DNA from: an uncultured Campylobacteraceae bacterium
GTDB lineage: Bacteria > Campylobacterota > Campylobacteria > Campylobacterales > Arcobacteraceae
Assembly: GCA_913057765.1 (NCBI GenBank)
Contig: CAJXPH010000155.1
Span: 1 to 6,586 of the forward strand
Length of the DNA: 6,586 bases
Reading direction: 5' to 3'
In this document: piece by piece, positions 1 to 5,858 of the stretch
Numbering within the stretch: the stretch's first letter is position 1
Layout: each line of letters starts with the position of its first letter
Translations under genes and position numbers: made by a program
The notes under the pieces: model-generated
Databases searched by the model: none
Told to the model about the DNA's origin: nothing
What the model saw: only the letters and a program-made list of their open reading frames with translations

Positions 1-41
1 TATCCTCTTCGTCGGCAGCGTCAGATGTGTATAAGAGACAG
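1..41 (+). other. Nextera i5 index plus read-1 adapter (artefact)
   Basis: Bases 1-8 (TATCCTCT) look like an i5 index (S503 in the Nextera XT set, from memory). Bases 9-22 (TCGTCGGCAGCGTC) are the read-1 adapter tail. Bases 23-41 (AGATGTGTATAAGAGACAG) are the 19-bp Tn5 mosaic end used for tagmentation. This is library DNA left untrimmed, not genome. Genomic sequence starts at 42. In the kinase reading frame it adds the false residues VYKRQ. Confidence 0.99.
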
Positions 42-1751
42 CTTATACTCTCTTTATTTATTGCTATTCGTATTTTTATATTAAAACCAATACACGATAT
101 TATTCAAACAATCTCTAAAAGAGATGAAAATGGTATGCCAATAAAACATATCTCAAACAATCCACTTATTGAAATAAACAATCTAACATATAGTATAAAT
201 AAAATGATTAGTTCAATTAAAAAGTCAACAAGTACTCTAAAAAATGAACAAAGTAGATTAAAGTATCTTTTAGAACTTAGTCCAATTGCCGTTAGAATTG
301 CAAAAAACAAGGGTGAAAATGTAATTTTTGCAAATAAAGCATATTCAAAACTTTTACATTTAGATGAAAAAGACACTATTTATAAAAATCCAAAAAACTA
401 TTATCTTAAACAAGAAGAATATGAAGAAATTGTTAAAACTTTAGAAAAAAATAAATCCATATATAATAGACTTATTAAATTAAATATAGAGAATAAAAAT
501 GTATGGGCATTAGCTTCATATATGAATATAGACTTTGATGGTGAAAGTGCTATGATTGGCTGGTTTTATGATGTTTCAAATGAAAAAAATAATGAAAAGA
601 AATTATATGAAGCATTAGAACTTCAAACAACAATCTTTGATAACTCAGGATATCTAATTGTTCGTACTGATAAAAATGGAATTATAAAACAAATAAATAA
701 AGAAACTGAAAAACTTCTAGGATATCGGGCTGAAGAGATTGTTAATATTCATACTCCTGAAAAATTTCATTTGGAAAAAGAAGTTGTACAAAGAGCAGAA
801 GAGTTTTCAAAAGAATTAAATAAGGAAATAAAAGCAGGGTTTGAAGTATTTATTTCAAAATCAAATATTGGATTTAATAATGAACATGAATGGACATATG
901 TAACTAAGGAAGGTAAACACATTCCTGTTTCACTTTCAGTCACTCCTCTTAGAGATAAAAATAATAAAATATATGGTTATTTAGGTATCTCAAGAGATAT
1001 AACACAAAATAAGTTAATTGAGTCACAAGCTAAATTAGCTTCAATGGGTGAAATGATTGGGAATATTGCTCATCAATGGAGACAGCCATTGAGTGTGATT
1101 TCAACAGTTGCTTCAGGAACAAAAGTAAAAAGTGAATTCAATATGCTAAAAGAAGAAGAGCTATTAGATGATATGGATAGCATTACTTTACAAGTTCAAT
1201 ACCTATCAAAAACAATAGATGATTTTAGAGATTTTATTAAAAATAAAAATGATAAAGAAAAAATATATGTTTCTAAACTTATTGAAAAAGCTTTATCAAT
1301 TTTATCTCCTGCTATGAAAAATAATGATATTCAAATAGTTCAGTCAACAAAAGAAGACATATTAATATATGGTTTTGAAAATGAATTAATTCAGGCACTA
1401 ATTAATATTATTAATAATTCAAAAGATGCTATTAGAGAAAACTCTGAAAAAAATATCAATAAATTCATTTTTATTAATACTCATAAAATAGGTAATTCTT
1501 TTATTTTATCAGTAAAAGATAATGGTGGAGGAATAGATAAGAATATTATAAATAAGATATTTGACCCTTATTTCACCACAAAACACAAAAGTATTGGCAC
1601 AGGAATAGGTTTATCTATGACTTATCAGATTTTAAAGGAACATCACAATGCTACAATAAAAGTATCTAATGAAACATTTATCTACAATGAAAATAAATAT
1701 ACTGGTGCTTGTTTTGAGATAGTTTTTAAGCATGATTTTTTAAAAATATAA
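42..1751 (+). CDS. PAS-domain sensor histidine kinase, 5'-truncated
   Basis: Membrane sensor kinase that would autophosphorylate on histidine and pass phosphate to a response regulator; 569 genuine codons remain. Counting the codon at 42 as residue 1: the end of a transmembrane helix (1-14), a HAMP/linker helix starting at K15-P16, PAS 1 (about 73-185), and PAS 2 (about 194-324, ending GISRDIT). The H-box AHQWRQPLS follows, with phospho-acceptor His344 (codon 1071-1073), then the ATPase domain with N-box NNSKDA (1413-1430), G1 DNGGGI (1518-1535), F-box FDPYFTTK (1560-1583) and G2 GTGIGLSM (1596-1619). The H-box resembles the HPK4-like kinases common in Campylobacterota. The periplasmic sensor and first TM helix are missing because the contig ends in adapter; a GTG at 27 is adapter sequence, not a start. 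There is no receiver domain and no response regulator in the window, so the signal and partner are unknown. Confidence 0.96.
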   Translation, partial: LILSLFIAIRIFILKPIHDIIQTISKRDENGMPIKHISNNPLIEINNLTYSINKMISSIKKSTSTLKNEQSRLKYLLELSPIAVRIAKNKGENVIFANKAYSKLLHLDEKDTIYKNPKNYYLKQEEYEEIVKTLEKNKSIYNRLIKLNIENKNVWALASYMNIDFDGESAMIGWFYDVSNEKNNEKKLYEALELQTTIFDNSGYLIVRTDKNGIIKQINKETEKLLGYRAEEIVNIHTPEKFHLEKEVVQRAEEFSKELNKEIKAGFEVFISKSNIGFNNEHEWTYVTKEGKHIPVSLSVTPLRDKNNKIYGYLGISRDITQNKLIESQAKLASMGEMIGNIAHQWRQPLSVISTVASGTKVKSEFNMLKEEELLDDMDSITLQVQYLSKTIDDFRDFIKNKNDKEKIYVSKLIEKALSILSPAMKNNDIQIVQSTKEDILIYGFENELIQALINIINNSKDAIRENSEKNINKFIFINTHKIGNSFILSVKDNGGGIDKNIINKIFDPYFTTKHKSIGTGIGLSMTYQILKEHHNATIKVSNETFIYNENKYTGACFEIVFKHDFLKI

Positions 1752-1798
1752 TTAGGGATTTTCTATAAAAATTTAAGCTCATACTTTTTTATATACAT

Positions 1799-1804
1799 TA
1801 TAAT
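1799..1804 (+). promoter_or_regulatory. -10 box of sanA-like gene
   Basis: A perfect TATAAT ends seven bases before the ATG at 1812. It is preceded by a T-rich stretch (1785-1792) and no clear -35, the usual sigma-70 pattern in Campylobacterota. Transcription would start at about 1811-1812, on the start codon itself. Confidence 0.6.
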
Positions 1805-1811
1805 TACACCC

Positions 1812-2447
1812 ATGAAATACATTTACAAATCATTATTTTTTCTAGGCTTATTTAGTTTTCTAAATCTTCAGGCAGAAGATACTACATCCGATAACCTCAT
1901 TTATAAAGATATAAATAAAATTCCAAAAAAAAGAGCTGCTTTGCTCCTTGGAACTGCAAAGTATGTAAAAAAAGGAAAGCAGAACTATTTTTATACCTAC
2001 AGAATTGAAGCTGCTATTAAATTATGGGAAGCAAAGAAAATTGATGCCATCGTTGTATCTGGAGATAATGGTACTAGATATTATGACGAAACAACAACTA
2101 TGTTTAAAGATCTAGTTAAAAAAGGTATCCCTGCTAAATATATAGCCAAAGACCATGCTGGATTTAGAACTTTTGATTCAGTCGTAAGAGCAAAAGAAAT
2201 ATTTGATTTAGACGATTATATTATTATCTCCCAAGATTTTCATTTAAAAAGAGCTTTATATATAGCCGACGAAAAAGGGCATAAAGCTATTGGTTTTGCA
2301 GCACGTGATATCAAAGGTACCACTGCCGCAAAAAGAATGGAAGCTAGAGAATTTCTAGCTGGGATTAAAGCCTTTTTAGACATTAATGTTTTAAATACTA
2401 AACCAAAATTTATTGGTGATAAGATTAAAGTAAATTATAGAAAATAA
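1812..2447 (+). CDS. sanA: SanA/DUF218-family exported protein
   Basis: 211 aa member of the SanA/ElyC/YdcF (DUF218) family. E. coli SanA is an envelope protein linked to vancomycin exclusion at high temperature; its biochemical role is unclear. Seen here: an N-terminal export signal (MKYIYKSLFFLGLFSFLNLQA, likely cut before EDTT), then family motifs in order: LLLGTAKYVKKG, FYTYRIEAAIKLW, IDAIVVSGDNGTRYYDE, the AGFRTFDSVVRAKEIF block, IIISQDFHLKRALYIA, and a C-terminal FLDINVLNTKPKFIGDKI block that matches SanA rather than YdcF. E. coli SanA, as I recall, keeps an N-terminal membrane anchor, whereas this one looks cleavable and periplasmic. The start is fixed by the signal peptide. No Shine-Dalgarno precedes it, and a TATAAT box sits directly upstream. 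It follows the kinase by 60 bp but probably has its own promoter. Confidence 0.93.
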   Translation: MKYIYKSLFFLGLFSFLNLQAEDTTSDNLIYKDINKIPKKRAALLLGTAKYVKKGKQNYFYTYRIEAAIKLWEAKKIDAIVVSGDNGTRYYDETTTMFKDLVKKGIPAKYIAKDHAGFRTFDSVVRAKEIFDLDDYIIISQDFHLKRALYIADEKGHKAIGFAARDIKGTTAAKRMEAREFLAGIKAFLDINVLNTKPKFIGDKIKVNYRK

Positions 2448-2451
2448 TTTT

Positions 2452-2532
2452 TTATTTTTTAATTAGTAAACCTAATATTAGAATTATACTTACTAAAACC
2501 CCTAAATATAAATCAATATTCAATCCTGCCAT
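2452..2532 (-). CDS. Small hydrophobic peptide, 26 aa (ORF C)
   Basis: Unrecognised 26-residue reading frame starting MAGLNIDLYLG, with one predicted membrane helix (about residues 8-24, LYLGVLVSIILILGLLI) and a Lys-Lys end. This is the shape of a single-pass membrane peptide with its charged tail in the cytosol. It overlaps the last 20 bases of ORF B in another frame and has no Shine-Dalgarno of its own, so if made it would depend on translational coupling to ORF B. Its stop lies 4 bp from the convergent sanA stop. Size and shape fit type I toxins, small respiratory or transporter subunits (KdpF- or CydX-like), or chance in AT-rich DNA. Its opening N-I-x-x-Y-L-x-V recalls ORF A. Confidence 0.35.
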   Translation of the reverse strand: MAGLNIDLYLGVLVSIILILGLLIKK

Positions 2533-2617
2533 AATTGCATTGATTAAATAAAAATTCTAATTCCAGTAACTCATATTCTGCATCAATATACTCAAAACTT
2601 TTTATATATGTTTTCAT
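2513..2617 (-). CDS. Small acidic peptide, 34 aa (ORF B)
   Basis: Unrecognised 34-residue frame starting MKTYIKSFEYIDAEYELLE and ending CNYGRIEY. The middle is rich in Glu and aromatic residues and looks able to form an amphipathic helix; it is not a membrane segment. A good Shine-Dalgarno, GAGAGG (2624-2629 on the minus strand), lies six bases before the ATG. The gap from the ORF A stop is only 23 bp, most of it taken up by this ribosome site, as expected of adjacent genes in one transcript. No family is recognised. The start-site quality supports translation more than the composition does. Confidence 0.48.
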   Translation of the reverse strand: MKTYIKSFEYIDAEYELLELEFLFNQCNYGRIEY

Positions 2618-2640
2618 AATTAACCTCTCGAAAAATTAAA

Positions 2641-2730
2641 TTAGTTTGTAACTAAAACAAAACTTGTAAATATAGTAATAGTTTGTATTCCTATAACTAT
2701 TAAATAATCATTTATATTTATATTATTCAT
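2641..2730 (-). CDS. Small membrane peptide, 29 aa (ORF A)
   Basis: Unrecognised 29-residue frame starting MNNININDYLIVIG, with a polar Asn-rich N-terminus and one hydrophobic helix (about residues 9-27) reaching almost to the C-terminus (VLVTN). The Shine-Dalgarno AAGGAG (2737-2742, minus) is ideal, six bases from the ATG. That site forms one arm of a possible 12-bp hairpin with the sequence just upstream, so translation may be switched. It is the first of three closely packed small ORFs (A, B, C) lying after a 16-aa leader-like ORF. Candidates are a type I toxin, a small membrane subunit or a regulator; nothing in the sequence decides between them. Confidence 0.5.
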   Translation of the reverse strand: MNNININDYLIVIGIQTITIFTSFVLVTN

Positions 2731-2770
2731 TTTTTTCTCCTTAATAATAGGAGAAAAAAATTCTCCTATT
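2728..2770 (-). promoter_or_regulatory. Two mutually exclusive hairpins masking/freeing a ribosome site
   Basis: Read on the minus strand there are three segments. Segment 1 is AATAGGAGAA (2770-2761), segment 2 is TTTTTTTCTCCTATT (2760-2746), and segment 3 is AGGAGAAAAAAA (2741-2730), which is the Shine-Dalgarno of ORF A up to the A of its ATG. Segments 1 and 2 form a perfect 10-bp stem with a 5-base loop. Segments 2 and 3 form a perfect 12-bp stem with a 7-base loop. Both use the same CTCCT, so only one can exist at a time: 1:2 exposes the ribosome site, 2:3 hides it. On the plus strand the 1:2 stem (2746-2770) is followed by a T-rich tract (2771-2790) and could act as a weak terminator. Confidence 0.5.
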
Positions 2771-2816
2771 TAATTTTTATATTTTTGTTTATCCTCTTTG
2801 ACATATCGTCGGACAT
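2766..2816 (-). CDS. Possible leader peptide, 16 aa (ORF L)
   Basis: Sixteen codons, MSDDMSKRINKNIKIK, with a Shine-Dalgarno AGGAAG (2823-2828, minus) six bases before the ATG. The peptide is basic after the first five residues. Its TAG stop falls inside the first arm of the hairpin pair upstream of ORF A, so a ribosome finishing here would disturb that structure. This is the geometry of a regulatory leader ORF, as in attenuators. It has no run of one amino acid that would name a sensed signal, and at this length chance is a real alternative. Confidence 0.35.
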   Translation of the reverse strand: MSDDMSKRINKNIKIK

Positions 2817-2857
2817 CAATTTCTTCCTTTTTATTAAGATTTCTAGTTTTTAGACAT

Positions 2858-2895
2858 AAAAAAAGGGGAAAGAGCTAAAAAGCTCTTTCCCCTTT
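2858..2895 (-). terminator. Rho-independent terminator of typA
   Basis: A perfect 15-bp inverted repeat (arms 2862-2876 and 2881-2895, AAAGGGGAAAGAGCT with its complement) around a 4-base loop. On the minus strand it is followed by four more T (2861-2858), continuing a run of seven. It lies 22 bp after the typA stop. It separates typA from the small-ORF cassette, so the latter needs its own promoter or readthrough. No convincing promoter is visible in 2829-2857. Confidence 0.93.
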
Positions 2896-2917
2896 GATAA
2901 AATTTATTTTTTAAATT

Positions 2918-4735
2918 TTATTCAGCGAATTTAGCTTTTTTAGCAGTTCTTTTTCTAGCAACTGGGTCTAGTTCTCTTTTTCTAACTCTAACAGAGATAG
3001 GAGTAACTTCAACTAGCTCATCTTCTTCAATCCACTCTAGTGCGTTTTCTAAAGACATAACTCTTGGTGGGATAAGCTTAATAGCTTCATCTGCACCAGA
3101 AGATCTAACGTTTGATTGTTGTTTAGCTTTAATTGGGTTAACATCTAAATCATTTGATTTTGCATGTTGTCCAATTACCATTCCGTTATAAACCTTATCT
3201 TGTGGCTTAATGTACATGATTCCTCTATCTTGTAAGTTGAAGATTGAATAACCAACAGCTTCTCCACCTTCCATAGATACTAAAGCACCATATTTTCTAG
3301 ATTCAACAATTCCAGAATGTGCTCTAAAATCTAAGAATGAGTGATTCATAACACCCTCACCTTTTGTTTCAGTTAAGAACTCAGTTCTAATACCAATTAA
3401 TCCACGAGCAGGAATTTCAAATTCTAATCTTGTATAACCAGAACCCATTGGCACCATGTTAGTCATATTAGCTTTTCTTTTTCCAAGTTTTTCGATAATT
3501 GCACCTGTAAATTCATCTGGTAAATCAATTACTAAATGTTCAAATGGCTCTAAAGTCACACCATTTTCTACTTTTACGATTACTTCTGGTCTACCAATAC
3601 AAAACTCAAAACCTTCTCTTCTCATGTTTTCAGCAAGGATACAAATTTGAAGTTCACCTCTTCCGTTAACTTTAAATTTACCTTCACCAGTTTGTTCATA
3701 ATTCATTGCAATATTAGTATTCATCTCTGAAGCTAATCTTTCATCAATCTTATTAGAAGTTACAAATTTACCTTCAGTTCCTGCTAATGGAGAATCATTT
3801 ACTGCAAATGTTACAGAAAGTGTAGGCTCTTCAATATGCATAGGATCTAGTGGCATTGGGTTAGCAGGATCACAAAGTGAATCACCAACATCAATTGTTT
3901 CAAAACCAGCAACAGCAACAATATCACCAGTACCAGCAGTTTGGATGTCAAATCTATCAACACCTTTAAATCCGATAAGTTTAGTTACTCTACCTTTTAG
4001 TTTTTCGCCGTCAGCTTTAACTAAAGTTACAGTTTCACCCATTGAAATAGTACCGTTGAAGATTCTAGCAATACCGATTTTTCCAATGAAGTTATCATAA
4101 TCAAGTGTAAATACTTGTAATTGAAGACCATTTTCATCAGAACCTTTTGGTTTTGGAACTTCTTCTAAAATTGTTTTAAATAATGGAATTAAATTCTCAT
4201 TAGCATCTTCTAAAGCAAGTTTTGCATAACCATCTCTAGCTGCTGCATATACAACTGGGAATTCTAATTGCTCTTCATTTGCACCCATTTGGTCAAATAG
4301 GTCAAATACTTCATCAACAACTCTATCAGCATCAGAACCTGGTTTATCAATTTTGTTAATAACAACAATTGGTCTATGACCTAATGATAATGCCTTCTTA
4401 ACAACAAACTTAGTTTGAGGCATAACACCTTCTTGAGCATCTACTAATAAAAGTACACAGTCAACCATCTTAAGAACTCGTTCAACTTCTCCACCAAAGT
4501 CAGCATGGCCAGGAGTGTCAATAATGTTAATTCTTACACCTTCGTAATCAACAGCAGTATTCTTAGAAAGAATAGTAATTCCTCTTTCTTTTTCAATATC
4601 GTTACTGTCCATTACTCTTTCATCTACTTCTTGGTGAGCAGTGAAAGTTCCAGATTGTTTTAATAATTCGTCTACTAATGTAGTTTTACCGTGGTCAACG
4701 TGTGCGATAACGGCAATATTTCTAATATCTCTCAT
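2918..4735 (-). CDS. typA: Ribosome-associated GTPase BipA/TypA
   Basis: 605 aa translational GTPase, full length for the family (E. coli BipA about 607 aa). It binds ribosomes and helps large-subunit assembly and translation under stress, such as cold. GTPase motifs are all present: P-loop AHVDHGKT (11-18), G2 RGITI (51-55), DTPGH (73-77), NKID (127-130) and AAARDG (164-169). They are followed by an EF-Tu-like domain 2 (about 200-290), EF-G III/V-like domains to about 480, and the BipA-specific C-terminal domain ending in a basic tail (VRVRKRELDPVARKRTAKKA). The start ATG has the usual MRDIRNIAVIAHVDHGKTTL opening. A purine-rich AAAGAGAA (4743-4750) serves as a modest ribosome site. The gene is monocistronic: its own TATAAT upstream and a strong terminator downstream. 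It is divergent from glsA. Confidence 0.98.
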   Translation of the reverse strand: MRDIRNIAVIAHVDHGKTTLVDELLKQSGTFTAHQEVDERVMDSNDIEKERGITILSKNTAVDYEGVRINIIDTPGHADFGGEVERVLKMVDCVLLLVDAQEGVMPQTKFVVKKALSLGHRPIVVINKIDKPGSDADRVVDEVFDLFDQMGANEEQLEFPVVYAAARDGYAKLALEDANENLIPLFKTILEEVPKPKGSDENGLQLQVFTLDYDNFIGKIGIARIFNGTISMGETVTLVKADGEKLKGRVTKLIGFKGVDRFDIQTAGTGDIVAVAGFETIDVGDSLCDPANPMPLDPMHIEEPTLSVTFAVNDSPLAGTEGKFVTSNKIDERLASEMNTNIAMNYEQTGEGKFKVNGRGELQICILAENMRREGFEFCIGRPEVIVKVENGVTLEPFEHLVIDLPDEFTGAIIEKLGKRKANMTNMVPMGSGYTRLEFEIPARGLIGIRTEFLTETKGEGVMNHSFLDFRAHSGIVESRKYGALVSMEGGEAVGYSIFNLQDRGIMYIKPQDKVYNGMVIGQHAKSNDLDVNPIKAKQQSNVRSSGADEAIKLIPPRVMSLENALEWIEEDELVEVTPISVRVRKRELDPVARKRTAKKAKFAE

Positions 4736-4766
4736 AAATTGATTCTCTTTACATTTAATTTTCGCG

Positions 4767-4772
4767 ATTATA
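4767..4772 (-). promoter_or_regulatory. -10 box of typA
   Basis: TATAAT on the minus strand, preceded by TTTTAG and without a clear -35. Transcription would start near 4760, giving a leader of about 25 bases that contains the AAAGAGAA ribosome site. Confidence 0.6.
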
Positions 4773-4881
4773 CTAAAAGCTAGCTTAATTTAAGGTATAA
4801 ATAATAGTCTGATTACCAGTTAATTACAATATTCTTAAGCATTCTTACGTAAAAGAACACTTTTTATATTCTTTTATTTGA

Positions 4882-4887
4882 TATACT
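4882..4887 (+). promoter_or_regulatory. -10 box of glsA
   Basis: TATACT (one mismatch to TATAAT) in a T-rich context, with no -35 visible. The predicted transcript start is near 4894, only about 6 bases before the first ATG at 4900. Confidence 0.45.
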
Positions 4888-4899
4888 AATAAAAAAACT

Positions 4900-5829
4900 A
4901 TGAAGATGAAGATGAATTATCAATCAATATTAGCCGAAATACAAAATGAAATTAAACCACTTTTCAAAGAAGGAAAAGTAGCAAATTATATACCAGCACT
5001 TGAAAAAGCAAATCCAAATGATTTTGCAATGAGTATTGTTACTGTTGAAGGAGATGAGTATCATATTGGATGCAGTGATAAAAACTTTTCAATTCAAAGT
5101 ATTTCTAAAGTGTTTACCTTTACCCTCGCACTTGAAAACTATAGTAAAGAATTGTATAAAAAAGTTGGACATGAACCTTCGGGTGATCCTTTTAACTCTC
5201 TAGTTCAACTAGAATATGAAAATGGAATCCCTAGAAATCCATTTATAAACGCAGGAGCTATTGTAACAACAGACTCTTTAATATCAATATATAAAGATAA
5301 TACTTTTGATGAAGTATTACAATTCATCAAAAAAACTTCAAATTATGACTCTATTGATTTTAATGAAGGGATTTATCAATCAGAATTAAAACATGGATAT
5401 AGAAACCTAAGTTTAATTAATCTTATGAAAAGTTTTAAAAATATTGATAACAATACGGAAAAAGTAATTGAGACATATTTTAAACAATGTTCAATCATGA
5501 TGAATACAAAACAATTAGCACATTCAATGTTATTTTTAGCAAACCATGGAACACAACCTATTACAAATCAAATCATGATTAATGAAGCAAAAGCAAAAAG
5601 AATAAACTCACTAATGCTAACTTGTGGACATTATGATGCATCAGGAGACTTTGCATACAAAGTCGGTCTACCTGGGAAAAGTGGTGTTGGAGGAGGAATT
5701 GTTGCAGTAGTTCCTAAGAAAATGGCACTATGTGTTTATAGCCCTAAATTAAATAAACAAGGTAATTCATTAATAGGGACAAAAGCCTTAGAATTATTTA
5801 CAACTAAAACTGGTTTATCAATTTTTTAA
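4900..5829 (+). CDS. glsA: Glutaminase (GlsA/YbaS/YneH family)
   Basis: 309 aa serine-type glutaminase of the beta-lactamase-like fold, converting L-glutamine to L-glutamate and ammonia in the cytosol. Length matches E. coli YneH (308 aa). Catalytic S67-I-S-K70 (in FSIQSISK), N117 in NPFINAGA, E162, N169, Y193, Y245 and the K260-S261-G262-V263 loop (GKSGVGGGIVAVVP) line up with the substrate-contacting residues I recall for the family, so it should be active. There is no signal peptide and no STAS or ankyrin extension. Three in-frame ATGs alternate with AAG (4900, 4906, 4912). None has a clear Shine-Dalgarno, and homologs begin close to here, so any may be used. I keep the first. It stands alone: divergent from typA, and 95 bp with a new promoter separate it from the cytochrome gene. 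Confidence 0.97.
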   Translation: MKMKMNYQSILAEIQNEIKPLFKEGKVANYIPALEKANPNDFAMSIVTVEGDEYHIGCSDKNFSIQSISKVFTFTLALENYSKELYKKVGHEPSGDPFNSLVQLEYENGIPRNPFINAGAIVTTDSLISIYKDNTFDEVLQFIKKTSNYDSIDFNEGIYQSELKHGYRNLSLINLMKSFKNIDNNTEKVIETYFKQCSIMMNTKQLAHSMLFLANHGTQPITNQIMINEAKAKRINSLMLTCGHYDASGDFAYKVGLPGKSGVGGGIVAVVPKKMALCVYSPKLNKQGNSLIGTKALELFTTKTGLSIF

Positions 5830-5840
5830 AAAGTATATGA

Positions 5841-5857
5841 AAAGAATTTAATTCTTT
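5841..5857. repeat. 17-bp interrupted palindrome
   Basis: AAAGAATT-T-AATTCTTT, 8-bp arms around one base, 12 bp after the glsA stop and 28 bp before the cytochrome -10. The arms are too close for a good 8-bp RNA hairpin and the stem is nearly all A:T, so an operator for a dimeric regulator fits better than a terminator. No real terminator of glsA is visible. Confidence 0.4.
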
Positions 5858-5858
5858 G

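Larger units (their letters stand above)
4736..4899. promoter_or_regulatory. Divergent typA/glsA intergenic region
   Basis: 164 bp between two divergent genes. It holds the typA -10 (4767-4772, minus) and the glsA -10 (4882-4887, plus). On the glsA side there are two near-identical 10-bp units, ATTCTTAAGC (4831-4840) and ATTCTTACGT (4841-4850), directly in tandem, and an 8-bp palindrome TTACGTAA (4845-4852). These could be a regulator site for either gene. No credible ORF was seen. Confidence 0.45.

Noticed and set aside
104..376. 90-codon ORF on the minus strand inside the kinase gene
   Set aside because: It is a shadow of the HAMP/PAS coding region; it has no ribosome site and is hydrophobic only because AT-rich coding DNA is read in reverse.
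1752..1811. Terminator after the kinase gene
   Set aside because: No inverted repeat followed by a T run could be found; the T-rich stretch at 1785-1792 is better explained as promoter context for the next gene.
2448..2476. T-rich run after sanA with a 5-bp ATTAG/CTAAT repeat as a terminator
   Set aside because: The stem is too short, holds only one G:C pair, and comes after rather than before the T runs. It also lies within ORF C.
2770..2832. Charged 20-codon minus-strand frame (starting KKEEIDVRRYV) overlapping ORF L
   Set aside because: It looks protein-like in composition, but it has no start codon and a stop lies upstream. ORF L in the other frame has the correctly spaced ribosome site.
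3456..3650. 64-codon ORF on the plus strand inside typA
   Set aside because: It lies antisense to a highly conserved gene, has no ribosome site and matches no recognised family.
4812..4841. 9-codon minus-strand ORF (MLKNIVINW) in the typA-glsA gap
   Set aside because: It has no Shine-Dalgarno, is too short, and lies upstream of the typA promoter.
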